Assembly (NCBI RefSeq): GCF_013366805.1
Contig: NZ_WQMO01000002.1
Span: 22,604-86,603 of the forward strand
Direction of reading: 5' to 3'
Source: Wolbachia endosymbiont of Litomosoides brasiliensis
GTDB taxonomy: Bacteria > Pseudomonadota > Alphaproteobacteria > Rickettsiales > Anaplasmataceae
Length of the DNA stretch: 64,000 bases
The notes under the pieces were generated by a model. It saw only the letters and a list, made by a program, of their open reading frames with translations, did no database searches and was not told the origin of the DNA. Made by a program: the position numbers and the translations under genes. Shown here in pieces: positions 8,369-19,464 of the stretch; within the stretch, counting starts at the first letter, position 1; every line of letters begins with the position of its first letter.

Positions 8369-9610
8369 GTGAAAGAGGAATCTTTATTAGTTAAAGCAGG
8401 AAGAAAGTTTGAAGACTACAAAGGTTCTATGAATCCACCAGTTTATCATTCTTCTACCATATTATTTCCTACTTACAAGAACTACTTAGATGCAGCAAAT
8501 GGAAAAAGCATATATGATGTGGTGAATGATGATGTTGTAAGAGATTATAGCTACAGTAGTGTAGGCACTCCCACCGTTCATTATTTTTCAAATGCACTTG
8601 CTGAAATTGAGGGTAGGGGACAAGCATTAATCTATCCTTCTGGGTTGTTTGCACTTACTTTTACCGTTCTGACTTTTGCTAGAGCAGGTTCGCATGTTTT
8701 AATTCAAGATAATAGCTATTACCGACTTAAGAGGTTTGCCGAGAATGAGCTACCAAAAAGAGGAGTAGAGGTAACCTTCTATGATCCAACACAGGATATA
8801 GCTAGTTTGATTCAGAATAATACTGAATTAATAATGGTCGAGACTCCTGGTTCTGTAACGTTTGAGATTTCAAATATAGAACATATAGTGAAGGTTTCTA
8901 AGGAGCATAAAATCTTGACCGTCTGTGATAATTCGTGGGCTACTCCTTTGTTGTTTAGGCCACTTGATTATAGTATTGATGTTGCACTGTATGGGGTTAC
9001 AAAGTATATAGCCGGTCACTCAGATTTATTGATGGGAGCCATTATTGCTGAAGGTGAGGTTTTTAAATTACTTTATGAGAACTGCAAGAATTACGGAGTT
9101 ACTGTGCAACCATACGACTGTTACCTTGCACATCGAGGGCTAAGAACACTGCACACACGCATGAGAAAGCATCAAAGTACAGCAATGGAAGTGGCAAAAT
9201 GGTTAGAAAAGCATCCGAAAATCAAAAAAGTCTTATATCCAGCACTTCCTTCCCACCCTCAACATGAATTATGGAAAAGTTACTTCAAGGGGGCAAGTAG
9301 CGTATTTAGTATAGTACTGGATAGAGAATATTCATGTGAGGAACTAAGCTATATGGTTGATCATATGAAAATTTTTAATATCGGTGCTTCTTGGGGAGGG
9401 TGTGATAGCTTGATATTACCAATAGATCGTAAGTCTGTGTTAAGATCTGTAATGAATTCAGATTATAGTGGAAGTTTTGTACGAATATTTTGTGGGCTAG
9501 AAGATCCTGAAGATTTAATTTCTGATTTGAGTGCTGCACTAGCAAGGTTGCCATGTTTGGGCTTTCAAGCTGATGAAGTAGGACATGATACTGAGAGAGT
9601 TACTGCATGA
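8369..9610 (+). CDS. metC: PLP-dependent Cys/Met-metabolism enzyme, cystathionine beta-lyase-like
   Basis: 413 residues, GTG start. The Cys/Met PLP fold is clear: the entry segment NPPVYHSSTILFPTY, YSSVGTPTVHYFSNALAEIEG, the cofactor aspartate segment TVCDNSWATPLLFRPLD, and the Schiff-base lysine K212 in YGVTKYIAGHSD. The WGGCDSLILP and VRIFCGLEDPEDL regions near the C-terminus fit MetC, which splits cystathionine to homocysteine, pyruvate and ammonia. Other members of the family (gamma-lyase, gamma-synthase) cannot be excluded by eye. Its end overlaps the murE start by 26 bases. Confidence 0.85.
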   Translation: MKEESLLVKAGRKFEDYKGSMNPPVYHSSTILFPTYKNYLDAANGKSIYDVVNDDVVRDYSYSSVGTPTVHYFSNALAEIEGRGQALIYPSGLFALTFTVLTFARAGSHVLIQDNSYYRLKRFAENELPKRGVEVTFYDPTQDIASLIQNNTELIMVETPGSVTFEISNIEHIVKVSKEHKILTVCDNSWATPLLFRPLDYSIDVALYGVTKYIAGHSDLLMGAIIAEGEVFKLLYENCKNYGVTVQPYDCYLAHRGLRTLHTRMRKHQSTAMEVAKWLEKHPKIKKVLYPALPSHPQHELWKSYFKGASSVFSIVLDREYSCEELSYMVDHMKIFNIGASWGGCDSLILPIDRKSVLRSVMNSDYSGSFVRIFCGLEDPEDLISDLSAALARLPCLGFQADEVGHDTERVTA

Positions 9611-11075
9611 TATTGGTGGTCTTCCTGTTATCCCAGTGTCAAGCACTGGGATCCAGCAATTAGTGTTGCACACTGGAGCAATACTAGATAACTGCACTAT
9701 TGATTTTAACCTTGAGGTTAAGGGTGTTACGTGTAATCCAAGGAAAGTCAAAGACGGTTATCTTTTTGTTTGTGTATCAGAGGAAGGTGAGAGATGTGTA
9801 GGCAGTGTAAAAGCTTCAGCAATAATAGCAGGTTTTAATGCAGTTCCAGTGCATGGTGCTGAGACCTATATCTTCTACCCAAACCCTCTGGACATATATA
9901 GCAAGATAGTTAGCAGGTTTTATCGGTTTAAGCAGCTCAAATGTGTTGCTGCTGTGACGGGTACAAATGGTAAGACTTCGGTGGTGGAGTTTTGCCGCCA
10001 AATCTGGCAAAACGCGGGTTATAATGCAGCATCTGTGGGAACACTTGGAACATGTGTTAATAATGAAAGGAAAGATAATAACAGTGGCCTTACTACTCCG
10101 GATGCAGATGACCTCTATTTCACATTGCGTGATGTGAATAGCAAAAATATAGAACGCTTAGCATTGGAGGCTTCGAGTCATGGAATTGATCAGTATAGAA
10201 TCCATGGATTAGCATTAAATGCTGCAGCTTTTACTAATTTCTCGCAAGATCATTTGGATTATCATAAAGACGTAAGTAAGTATTTTGAGGCTAAGAAAAG
10301 GTTATTTTACGAGGTGCTGCCAGAAGAAAAAACGGCAGTCTTAAATTCGGATATAGATGAATACTACACATTGCTTAAGATAGCTAAAAAACGTAACAGC
10401 AAAGTCATAACATATGGGAAAACAGGCTCTGACATTACTTTATTAAGACAAATCCCCACCCCTGATGGTCAACATCTTACAATTAAAATTGGTAATAAAG
10501 TTTACCGTATGTTTTTTCCAGTTTTGGGGCAGTTTCAAGCATATAATTTACTGTGTGCAATAGGTATAGTTATTGTATCTAAGTTAGATTATCGGAAGAT
10601 ATGTATAAATAAACTCGTTTCTTTACCGGGAAGAATAGAAAAGGTAAAACCTTTTGCATTTGTAGATTACGCCCACACTCCAAGTGCGCTTAAACAAGCT
10701 CTGTTATCTTTAAAGTGGCATTTCAATAAAAAAATAGTTCTGGTTTTTGGTTGTGGTGGGAATCGTGATCAGGTAAAACGTGCAGAGATGGGTAAAATAG
10801 CGAAGGTATATGCAGACAGAGTAATAGTCACAGATGATAATCCGCGTGGTGAAGATCCAGCAAAAATTCGTCGCGATATTTTGCTATATTGCTCTGATGG
10901 ACTAGAGGTAAGGGATAGGAGAAAAGCTATAAGGAAGGGTATAAATATTGCCTATGATGAGAATATGATTCTGCTTGTTGCAGGAAAAGGGCATGAAAGA
11001 TTTCAAATTGTAGGGAACAAAACTTTTGAATTTAGTGATGTTGAGGTTATTAAAAATCACATTTTAATGTACTGA
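9585..11075 (+). CDS. murE: UDP-MurNAc-tripeptide ligase (meso-diaminopimelate adding)
   Basis: 496 residues. This Mur ligase adds meso-DAP to UDP-MurNAc-L-Ala-D-Glu in lipid II synthesis, which Wolbachia retains. The ATP-binding loop VTGTNGKTS is at residues 124-132; EASSHGIDQ and FTNFSQDHLDYH follow; DNPRGEDP at ~418-425 is the motif that recognises meso-DAP rather than lysine; VAGKGHERFQ is near the end. Residues ~10-38 are a palindromic-repeat insertion in the variable N-terminal domain, before VKGVTCNPRKVKDGYLFV. The ATG at 9585 overlaps metC. Confidence 0.95.
   Translation: MILRELLHDIGGLPVIPVSSTGIQQLVLHTGAILDNCTIDFNLEVKGVTCNPRKVKDGYLFVCVSEEGERCVGSVKASAIIAGFNAVPVHGAETYIFYPNPLDIYSKIVSRFYRFKQLKCVAAVTGTNGKTSVVEFCRQIWQNAGYNAASVGTLGTCVNNERKDNNSGLTTPDADDLYFTLRDVNSKNIERLALEASSHGIDQYRIHGLALNAAAFTNFSQDHLDYHKDVSKYFEAKKRLFYEVLPEEKTAVLNSDIDEYYTLLKIAKKRNSKVITYGKTGSDITLLRQIPTPDGQHLTIKIGNKVYRMFFPVLGQFQAYNLLCAIGIVIVSKLDYRKICINKLVSLPGRIEKVKPFAFVDYAHTPSALKQALLSLKWHFNKKIVLVFGCGGNRDQVKRAEMGKIAKVYADRVIVTDDNPRGEDPAKIRRDILLYCSDGLEVRDRRKAIRKGINIAYDENMILLVAGKGHERFQIVGNKTFEFSDVEVIKNHILMY
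9613..9700 (+). repeat. palindromic element inserted in frame near the murE start
   Basis: The core TCCCAGTGTC-AAG-CACTGGGAT is a near-perfect inverted repeat. It adds about 28 codons between the first helix of MurE and its conserved N-terminal strand. The same core (CCAGTGTC / CACTGGGATCCAG) is found in the leuS insertion, and in-frame palindromic repeats of this kind are described in Wolbachia. Confidence 0.7.
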
Positions 11076-11169
11076 TTTTCACAGTATCAAGCACTAGGAT
11101 GACACCAAAAGTGGGCTACTGATTTTTTATATGGGTTACGCAAAAGTTCTTCACCGTTCTTGTAAATGA

Positions 11170-12273
11170 TACTAATTCCCACTACAAAAGAGAACACAAT
11201 AACTGAAGTAAGATAGCCAGGTTTTAAATGGCGTTAAAATCAAAATTATTGGATGAAAGGGTCGTGAAATCAGCTATGTTACAAAAAAACTAGAGGGGAA
11301 AAATTTTCGCTCCCCCTCAACATCGTCAATTTGAACAAGTTGGGTATGATACAAGAAAACCCTAATATTTACCATTAAAGAAATGAAAATAAGAACACAG
11401 GAAAAATTTAGCTTGAATGTTAGCAAGTCTACAGTACACTTTTATTACGCCAAGACCAATTTATGATGAACAAGATAAAAGTATACAGGAGAAGAGTTAA
11501 AAAAAAACTTAACGAGGCTATTGGTAATACTAATTCTCGTTGTTGGTAGATTAAATAGGTAACATTGTGGCGTAAGAAAGAGAGGTAATAAATTTGTACA
11601 AAGTGCTCTCACGCAAAGCAATTTTATTATAGGTTTTGTTACGCAGAATGTTCTATTTATATACAACCAAAGTTTCCCGACAGGATTGAGCTCAAGTGAA
11701 TTGGTAGCAGGTATATAATCTAATATTTTTAGGTACCTTTAAATTTTTTGACTTATATCAACTAGCATAATCTATAACAAGAAAGGCTTCTCGTGTTCTT
11801 AAATATTGTAATATTTGTCCAAGAAATATATTCATACAATCAGTGTTGATATTTGATACAAATAAGCTAAAATCCTTTCCATCTCTAGAAGAGATTGCAC
11901 TATAGAGATAAAAATTTTGTCTATCTAATTTTACTTTAACCTGTGTTCTAACACCCTTTTTAAATCACCCGTATCCAACTTTTGAATGTGTTAAACTTAT
12001 GATTCATCAAAGAAAAATAACTCTTGTTATTGGCCAGGATACTCACCGACAGCCTTATTAAGTTTTCTTCAAACTCTTCTCCTGTATACCTTTATCTTAT
12101 TCATCTTGATTCTGATTCAATCTAGTTTTTCTAAGGTGTTAAGGGGGAACAAAAATTTTCTCCTCTTTTAAATTTTAGGTGCTTTATATTTTTGTTACGA
12201 CTGTTATACTGTGCTTTTTTCTGCGATTACGGCATTTAGTTTTTTTTGCAACATAGTAGTGGGAATTGGCATA
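11170..12273. mobile_element. fold-back IS630 composite, copy A
   Basis: From 11170 the element reads on the plus strand from its left end through the transposase N-terminal half, with internal deletions. At 11526/11527 (ATTGGTAA then TACTAATTCTCG) it joins the right end of a second copy in the opposite orientation, which runs to a left end at 12273. Both outer ends are therefore left ends. Remnants of the DDE region are visible in the second copy, but all frames are broken. It fills the gap between murE and ispG; bases 12274-12499 hold nothing I recognise. Confidence 0.8.
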
Positions 12274-12499
12274 AGACAAAAGACGAGTCAGTGGAGCGAT
12301 AGGGAGCAGTTGAATAGTAAAAATTGTAGAATGGGATGGGTTAAATAAGGCGCAACTCAGCTAACATCTTGCACGGTTTGAGGAGAAAATAGAGACCTTT
12401 CTCAAATCTAATGTTCATACAGATATGTGCTTGACACTGAAATAATACTGCTAGCTATGAAAATTGCTCTTAAAGCACAATTTTTGTGTATCATCAATT

Positions 12500-13807
12500 T
12501 TATGTGTAATGCTCCTTCACATAGTCATCGATAATTACCTTAAATTCTTCAAAGATGTTATTACCCTGTAGAGTTTTAAAATACTTCCCATCTTTATAAA
12601 CCGCTGAAATGGGCTTTTCTCCATATCCATGTAAGCTAATTCCTAAATTAGCATGTTTGCTTTCTCCGGGGCCATTTACGATACAACCCATGACAGCGAT
12701 GTTCATATGCTCTACACCTGGATTTTTTTTCTTCCATACCGGCATACGAATTTTTATATAATCATTTACTTTTTCGGTCAATATACGAAAACGATCACTA
12801 TTTGTACGTCCACAACCTGGACACGAATTAACTTGAGGATTAAAGTGACGCAAGCCTATGGACTGCAGTATTTCTTGACACACTGTTACTTCATTAACTC
12901 GTGATTCACCAGGACGTTGAGTTAATGAAGCCCGTATCGTATCTCCAATGCCATTTTGTAGTAAGTAAGTAAGCCCTGCTGTGGTATTTATCATGCCTTT
13001 GTTGCCCATACCAGCTTCAGTTAAACCCAAATGCAAGGCATAATTAGAAGATTTTGCAAGAGCCGTATAAACTGAAATCAAATCTTGCACTCTACTGACT
13101 TTACACGAAATAACTATTTTATCTGAACTGAGGCCAATTTCTTCAGCTTTTTGTGCACTATTGAGAGCTGACATTACAAGTGCCTTGCGCAATATAACGT
13201 TAGAAGATTTTGGATTACTGGATAAAGAATTTTCATCCATCAATTTTTGTGAAAGGTATTTATCAAGACTACCCCAATTTACCCCAATCCTAACCGGGAT
13301 ATTATGCGTTATTGCATACTCTATAACCCTTTCAAACTTTTCATCACGTTTGTTGCCAAAGCCTATATTGCCTGGATTGATTCTAACCTTACCTAGTATT
13401 TTGATGTTGTCTGGGTAATCTCGAACTAACTTATCTAGCTCATACTGCCCACAGCCTACCAATATCTTGCCGTCGAAGCCTTCTTTATTTATCTCTTCTA
13501 CTATATAAGGTATTGCTCTTGCTACTTCCTCTGAGTTTAAAGCAATCCGCACCAGCTCTGAACCTGAACGTGCTAATTCTATTATTTCTTTTGCATATTG
13601 CTTAGCACTGCTTTTTACATCATCAGAACCTATGTGTACACCAAGTGCCATAGATTGTACAACTATAGGATTATTTCCACCTATCTTTACTTGTCCGACT
13701 TTTACAACATAAGTCTTATGCCGAGGAGCAGGTAATAATTCACATACTTCATTACTCAAGTCATAATCTACCAGATCTCCATTCAACATGTTATTAATTT
13801 GCTGCAT
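12500..13807 (-). CDS. ispG: 4-hydroxy-3-methylbut-2-enyl diphosphate synthase
   Basis: 435 residues. IspG (GcpE) converts methylerythritol cyclodiphosphate to HMBPP in the MEP isoprenoid pathway. The N-terminal TIM-barrel start ([19 protein letters not shown]) and [16 protein letters not shown] are typical. The [4Fe-4S] ligands are in [13 protein letters not shown] and [11 protein letters not shown]. The ATG at 13807 has a GGAAG site 9 bases upstream and overlaps the preceding secreted-protein gene by 14 bases, so the two genes form an operon. Confidence 0.97.
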   Translation of the reverse strand: MQQINNMLNGDLVDYDLSNEVCELLPAPRHKTYVVKVGQVKIGGNNPIVVQSMALGVHIGSDDVKSSAKQYAKEIIELARSGSELVRIALNSEEVARAIPYIVEEINKEGFDGKILVGCGQYELDKLVRDYPDNIKILGKVRINPGNIGFGNKRDEKFERVIEYAITHNIPVRIGVNWGSLDKYLSQKLMDENSLSSNPKSSNVILRKALVMSALNSAQKAEEIGLSSDKIVISCKVSRVQDLISVYTALAKSSNYALHLGLTEAGMGNKGMINTTAGLTYLLQNGIGDTIRASLTQRPGESRVNEVTVCQEILQSIGLRHFNPQVNSCPGCGRTNSDRFRILTEKVNDYIKIRMPVWKKKNPGVEHMNIAVMGCIVNGPGESKHANLGISLHGYGEKPISAVYKDGKYFKTLQGNNIFEEFKVIIDDYVKEHYT

Positions 13808-14420
13808 CAGCTACACTTCCAAGCAAATCCGAGTCGTTTGAACTAACGTTATTTAAGTCGGCAATGGAATCATGTGAATAAGTTCTTTTTGATGGAGCAT
13901 TTTTTATAGTAACACTTATAGGAGAAGCTTTTTTCTCCTGCGTTGAAGTGGCTTCTTTTCCTTCTTGTCGTTCACCTTCATGTTGCTCATCCTCACGTTG
14001 AGAAGTTGGTCCTTGATCTATGAATACAGCACCTTTTAAACGTGCAATGTTGATGCCATGTTGATTTACCATAGCATCCTCTTCATCGTTGATTACGCAA
14101 ACTTCTGTATTACTCAGCTCGCTATCAAAGTGAGAAATTTTTTTTTCTTTTAGCTTCTTGGCCAGTTTTTCTTTGTTTATGTTAATATTAGTTCGACCCT
14201 GTGACTTTTTTTTCTTTAGAAGCTCCCTACGCTTTTCATATAGTTTATATGACTCAGCGAAATCCTCATCTTCATGAAAGTTTGTACCACCAGGATTACC
14301 AAGAGGTCTATATTTTTTACTAAACTTCACTTTAGATTTAGCTTCAGCATCTTGCACAGTAAAAAAGCTAAAAACCAAAAACACTAGTGTAGATAAAACT
14401 CCAAAAAAAAACCTAAGCAT
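13794..14420 (-). CDS. secreted or periplasmic protein of unknown function
   Basis: 208 residues, not recognised. An N-terminal hydrophobic segment (residues 1-22) ending at DAEAKSK looks like a cleavable signal peptide with an AEA cleavage site. The rest is highly charged and probably disordered: a lysine-rich stretch at residues 65-95, then an acidic Glu/Gln stretch at 140-165, with no further membrane segment. It is translationally coupled to ispG downstream. Low complexity makes remote homology hard to judge. The gap from 14421 to the IS at 14572 shows no gene. Confidence 0.7.
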   Translation of the reverse strand: MLRFFFGVLSTLVFLVFSFFTVQDAEAKSKVKFSKKYRPLGNPGGTNFHEDEDFAESYKLYEKRRELLKKKKSQGRTNININKEKLAKKLKEKKISHFDSELSNTEVCVINDEEDAMVNQHGINIARLKGAVFIDQGPTSQREDEQHEGERQEGKEATSTQEKKASPISVTIKNAPSKRTYSHDSIADLNNVSSNDSDLLGSVADAAN

Positions 14421-14571
14421 ATGGTTCTATAGTAAACATTTTGCTTTAAAGAGTAGCAATTAACTTACTTTAAGTAAACCAGAATCTTTGCTAATTTTGT
14501 AATGAATAGTGACTTCATGTTTTGTTGATGTAAGCAAGATTTACATTTTTTAAATATTTATATATACCTTA

Positions 14572-15639
14572 CTGAAGTAAGTAAAATAGCAAGGTTTAAA
14601 TGGCATTAAAATCAAAATTATTGGATGAAAAAGTCATGTGATCAGCAAAAGAAATGCTGAAGGAAGTGCAGAGTAACGTATATGTTGCAAAATGGATAGA
14701 GCACCTAAAATTTAAAAAGAAGAAAAATTGTTTATTCCCCTTTAACATTGTAAAAAAACTAGATTGAATCATAGTCAGTTTGAACAAGTTAAAATATGAT
14801 AAGGGGACCCGAATATTGCATTAAAAAATGAGAATAAGAATCCAGGAAAAATTTAGCTTAAATGTTAGCAAGTCTACAGTAATGTGCAGAAAATAAGATA
14901 TACAGAAAGAGTTAAAAGAAATTAATGAGACTATTGGCAATACTAATTCTCATTATTAGTGAGTCAAATAAGTGGCATTGTAAAGTTGTTTAATTGCAGA
15001 GTGAGAAGGATGGGCAATAAATTTGCATAAAGCACTCTCAAGCAAATCAATTGTATTATAGACTTTATTACGCAAAATGCTCTGTTTTGTATACAATTAA
15101 AGTACTCTCAATAGGATTGGGCTCAGGTGAGTATGGTAGAGGTATATAATCTTGATATTCTTAGGTACCTTTAAATTTTTTGACTTATGCTAACTAGCAC
15201 AACACATGACAAGAAACGCTCCTCTCCGTGCAAACTAATTTTGCTTTAACTTGTATTCCAACGTCCTTTTGCTGTAAACTTACTGACATTCAAGCCAAAT
15301 TTTTCCTGGATTCTTATTCTCATTTCTTTAATGTAATGTTCTGGTTTTCTTATATCATGCTCAACTCATTCGAATTGACTATGATTCAATCTAGTCTTTC
15401 TACGATGTTGAAGGGAAACAAACAATTTTTCTTCTTTTTAAATTTTAGGTGCTCCATCCATTTTGCAACATATACGTTACTCTGCACTTCCTTCAGCATT
15501 TCTTTTGCTGATCACACGACTTTTTTATCCAATAATTTTGATTTTAATGTCATTTAAAATTCGCTATTTTACTTACTTTAGTGTAGCTCCTTTCCTATTA
15601 TTGCCTATCCGTTCTTTGTACAGTGGTAATTGGTATTAG
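14572..15639. mobile_element. fold-back IS630 composite, copy B
   Basis: Same plan as copy A. A plus-strand N-terminal half starts near 14572 (the extreme left repeat is lost), runs to ATTGGCAA at 14940, and joins TACTAATTCTCATT at 14941, the right end of an inverted copy that runs to 15639. The two arms repeat the transposase start (SKLLDEKV) at about 14600-14640 on the plus strand and 15520-15550 on the minus strand. All frames are broken. Bases 15640-15856 show no clear gene. Confidence 0.8.
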
Positions 15640-15856
15640 ATTGAATGAGACTTAAAATATTATTTTTCTTTCGTTCATTACATCAACCCTGACCTTCAAC
15701 AGATACGTTTTCATTTTCCCTGGACATAGATGAATTTCCGTTCTTCTCGGCATAATTTTACATTTCTAGAGGATATTATAAAATAGAAATATCTTTAACT
15801 TAAAAATCAACTAATTGTACGAGTAAATAAAGAAGAAACTTGAGCACTTGTCTGTA

Positions 15857-17263
15857 ATGTTATATAGTAATTACTCTGAGCGGTATAGTATGGATGATAC
15901 CATTATAAGAAAATACGATATTAGGGGTGTGGTAGGCAAAGATCTGCAGATTAGTGATGGATACGAAATAGGCAGAAAATTTGGCCAGACCGTGGCTAGT
16001 GTTTGCGTAGGCTATGACAGCAGAATAGATTCACCAGGTATAGAAAAAGAATTAACTAGGGGCTTAACTCTATCCGGAGCAAATGTCATACGCATTGGAC
16101 TATGCTCTTCACCCATGCTCTACGCTGCAACTCAAATCACGCAGGCAGATCTTGGCATTATAGTAACCGCCTCCCACAACCCAAGCAACTATAATGGCTT
16201 TAAATTTTTCAGTAGTGAAAAAGTTTACTCAGATCAAGAAACAAAGGAAATTATAAGCAGTGCGATTAAAAACAGTACAAAAATTGGAAGCTTAATTAAC
16301 ATAAATATATATAGTCAATACATTCACATATTAAAAAGTGCGGTAAAGAACAATTCTACACAAAAATTAAAGATAGCCTGGGATTGTGGAAATAGCCCAG
16401 CAAGTGGAATCTTAAGGTATATTGAAGCAGTCTTGCCAGGTCATACTCATATCATAATCAATAATTCTATAGATGGAGCATTTCCATTACATAACCCAGA
16501 TCCCATAGAAGAAAAAAATCTTGTTCAACTTATTGATATTGTAAAGCAAGACAAATGTAATCTAGGTATTGCACTTGATGGTGATAGTGATAGGGTGCGC
16601 TTAATTGATGATAAGGGCAACATTGTTTCCAATGATCATTTATTTATGATTCTTGTGCGTGAAGTATTAGAGGAATATCCACGCAGCAAAGTTATTGCCA
16701 ACGTAAAAATGAGTATGAAAGTGCATGATTTTGTCAGTAAATTAGGGGGACAAGTGGTTACTTGTGCTACTGGGCACTCGCTAGTTAAGAAAAAAATGAT
16801 GGAAGAAGGAGCAAAATTTGCTGGTGAGTTAAGTGGGCATTTTTTCTTCTCTGAGCTAGGTTTTGATGATGGACTATATTCTGCTATTAAGGCCATTGAC
16901 ATTTTACTTAGGCGAAGCCAAAGTCTATCTCAGATAGTTAAGGACTTACCAAAGCTATATATTACCCATGAAATAAAGATTATGGTTAAAGATGAAAAAA
17001 GATTTCAAATAATTGAGTCAATAAAGAAAACACTGGAGCAGCAAAATATTGCGTTTTCAGATCTTGACGGTATTAAGGTAACCGGTAATGACAATAAAGG
17101 CTGGTGGCTCCTTAGGGTGTCAAATACACAAGACTGCATTACAGCAAGGTGTGAAGGAAATACCCTAGAAGATTTTGAATTCACTAAAAGGACCTTGTTT
17201 CGTTATATTGATAAAGCAAGGTCTTTAGACTGTGACCTTCATAAAAATAAAGGGAACTTATAA
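15857..17263 (+). CDS. phosphomannomutase/phosphoglucomutase
   Basis: About 468 residues from the ATG at 15857; a TTG at 15848 or an ATG at 15890 (giving MDDTIIRKYDIRG, the usual family start) are alternatives. The four alpha-D-phosphohexomutase signatures are present: IRKYDIRGVVG, the phosphoserine loop VTASHNPSNYNG, the Mg loop ALDGDSDRVRLID and the sugar loop GELSGHFFF. It should interconvert hexose 1- and 6-phosphates, with substrate (mannose, glucose or glucosamine) undecided. It is flanked on both sides by IS630 remnants and stands alone. Confidence 0.92.
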   Translation: MLYSNYSERYSMDDTIIRKYDIRGVVGKDLQISDGYEIGRKFGQTVASVCVGYDSRIDSPGIEKELTRGLTLSGANVIRIGLCSSPMLYAATQITQADLGIIVTASHNPSNYNGFKFFSSEKVYSDQETKEIISSAIKNSTKIGSLININIYSQYIHILKSAVKNNSTQKLKIAWDCGNSPASGILRYIEAVLPGHTHIIINNSIDGAFPLHNPDPIEEKNLVQLIDIVKQDKCNLGIALDGDSDRVRLIDDKGNIVSNDHLFMILVREVLEEYPRSKVIANVKMSMKVHDFVSKLGGQVVTCATGHSLVKKKMMEEGAKFAGELSGHFFFSELGFDDGLYSAIKAIDILLRRSQSLSQIVKDLPKLYITHEIKIMVKDEKRFQIIESIKKTLEQQNIAFSDLDGIKVTGNDNKGWWLLRVSNTQDCITARCEGNTLEDFEFTKRTLFRYIDKARSLDCDLHKNKGNL

Positions 17264-17267
17264 AGTT

Positions 17268-18085
17268 ATACTAATTCTCATTATTAGTGGGTCAAATAAA
17301 TGAAATTGTAAAGTTGTTTAATTGTGGAGTGAGAAAGAGAAGTAATAAATTTGCACAAAGTGCTCTCAAGAAAAGCAATCGTATTATGGACTTTATTACG
17401 CAGAATGTTCTATTTTATATACAAATATTGCAAAATTTGTTCAAGAAATATATTTATACAACCGGTGTTGACATTCGGTGTAAATAGGATTAACTCCGCT
17501 GTGGAGATAAAAATTTTTCTGCCTAATTTTGCTTTTCATCAAAGAAGAATAACTCTTACCAATAGTCTCGTTAATTTTTTTTAAGCTCTTCCCCTCTACC
17601 TTTATCTTGTCCATTGTGAATTGGTCTTGATGCAATATACGAAAATTTCATTTTTGCATATATTAAAGCCAAATCTTTCCTAGATTCTTATTCTCATTTC
17701 TTTAATAGTAATATTAGAGTTTTCTTATACATACAAGACTTGTCTAATTAATTTTTCTACGATGTTGAGAAGGGAGTAAACGATCTCCCCCTTTTCTTCT
17801 AAGTTTTAGTGCTTTATTTATGCAGTTAGTGCTGTTCTTAAAATGCGAACATATTTTTGCTATGGCTGTTATACTGTGCTTTTTTGCTGCGATTACAGCG
17901 TTTAATTTTTTTATAACATTGCGTCATCTTACACTTTCTCCAGCATTTCTTTTGCTGATTCCATGACTTTTTCATCCAATAATTTTGATTTGTGGTATCA
18001 TTTAAACCTTGCTATTTCACTGACTTCAGTATGGTCTCTTTTCTATTATTGTCTACCCGTCCCTTATGCAGTGAGAATTAGTATT
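17268..18085 (-). mobile_element. IS630-family remnant
   Basis: A single minus-strand copy. The right end (ATACTAATTCTCATTATTAG) begins 5 bases after the mutase stop, and the left end (GAGAATTAGTATTA) closes at 18085. Fragments of the catalytic domain and the transposase start can be followed in several frames. Much of the DDE region is deleted. Bases 18086-18234 hold only the lolC leader. Confidence 0.75.
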
Positions 18086-18234
18086 AAATTAGATGATGTA
18101 CATGGAAGATTATAATGCTAAAGTGTTGAATATATCCTATAGGCTTGCTAAATTAAAGACAACCTAGTTTTTATAAGTTAAGGAGAAGTCTTCGATTATA
18201 TGAATCTTTAAAATACAATGTCCAACCTCAAGTA

Positions 18235-19464
18235 ATGTCTATTGTCTTTGAAATTACTGTGGCTATTCGCTATTTGCAAGCGAAGAGTGCTAAATTTTGC
18301 TCTGTAATGACTTTATTCTCTATTGTTGGTATTGCTCTTGGAGTTGCAACGTTAATAGTGGTGATGTCTGTAATGAATGGGTTTAGAATAAAGTTGCTTG
18401 ACTCGATACTTGGCATTGATGGACATATCAATGTTTATTTTGATAGCAACATAAATTCAGATTACCATGCAGTATTAGAATCTGTTGGGAAAATTCCAGG
18501 TGTATTAAAAGCAACTCCTATGACCAATGATCAAGTTATTATTACAGCAAATGGCGGAATTGTTGGTGCTGTAGTGCGAGGTGTATCAGCTAAAGACTTG
18601 CTCAATAACACTACTGTTAAAAATAGTATAATTATAGGTGATGTGAAAAAATTCGATAAAGGAGTAATAATAGGAGCACGCTTAGCGGAAGTATTAGAAG
18701 TTGGTTATGGAGGAAAAATTATGCTTATATCACCTGAGGGATTTGATGCATTGTTTGGTGAGATGCTAAGGATGAAAGAATATGAAGTCGTAGCCATATT
18801 TGACATGGGTATGTTTGAGTATGATAATACTTTGATATACATGCCCATAAAGTCGGCACAGGCCTTTTTTAACTATAGAGATAATGTAAGAAACATAGAG
18901 ATATTTGTGGACGACGTTGCTAAAGCTGATAAGCTAGCAAGTACTATAGAAAAAGAAACAGGAATAGAAGCTAAAAGTTGGCAATTGCAACAAAGCCACT
19001 ATTTCAATGCTTTGGAAACTGAAAAGAATGTGATGTTTTTAATTCTTACTTTGATTATAATTGTGGCGGCATTCAATATTGCCTCGAATCTAATGATGAT
19101 AGTACAAGACAAAAAATCTGCGATTGCAATTATGCGCACATTTGGTGCAACAAGTGGAAGTATTATGCGCATATTTTGTATTTGTGGGTTGCTAATTGGT
19201 TTTACAGGAACTTGCCTTGGTTGTATTATAGGTGTTGTTTTTTCCCTCAATATTGAAAATATCAGAATATTTTTAGAAAGCATTACTAACGTCAAGCTAC
19301 TTGATCCTATGATATACTTTTTTTCAAATTTACCAATAATATTAGTCCCTCAAGACATAGTGAATATTTCTGCACTTACATTATTCTTATCATTTCTAGC
19401 AGCAGTTGCTCCTGCATTACAGGCAGCTATGCAAGACCCTGCGGAGATATTACGTTATGAATAA
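18235..19464 (+). CDS. lolC: lipoprotein-releasing ABC transporter permease LolC/LolE
   Basis: 409 residues. A first transmembrane helix at ~25-50 (SIVGIALGVATLIVVMSVMNGF, typical LolC/E), a large periplasmic domain at ~50-265, then three helices in the C-terminal FtsX domain with LMMIVQDKKSAIAIMRTFGA, the coupling region for the LolD ATPase. It extracts outer-membrane lipoproteins from the inner membrane, for example BamE and the NlpD-like lipoprotein in this window. Rickettsiales usually have one permease acting as a homodimer; that is family knowledge. Its end overlaps the next start by 8 bases. Confidence 0.93.
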   Translation: MSIVFEITVAIRYLQAKSAKFCSVMTLFSIVGIALGVATLIVVMSVMNGFRIKLLDSILGIDGHINVYFDSNINSDYHAVLESVGKIPGVLKATPMTNDQVIITANGGIVGAVVRGVSAKDLLNNTTVKNSIIIGDVKKFDKGVIIGARLAEVLEVGYGGKIMLISPEGFDALFGEMLRMKEYEVVAIFDMGMFEYDNTLIYMPIKSAQAFFNYRDNVRNIEIFVDDVAKADKLASTIEKETGIEAKSWQLQQSHYFNALETEKNVMFLILTLIIIVAAFNIASNLMMIVQDKKSAIAIMRTFGATSGSIMRIFCICGLLIGFTGTCLGCIIGVVFSLNIENIRIFLESITNVKLLDPMIYFFSNLPIILVPQDIVNISALTLFLSFLAAVAPALQAAMQDPAEILRYE

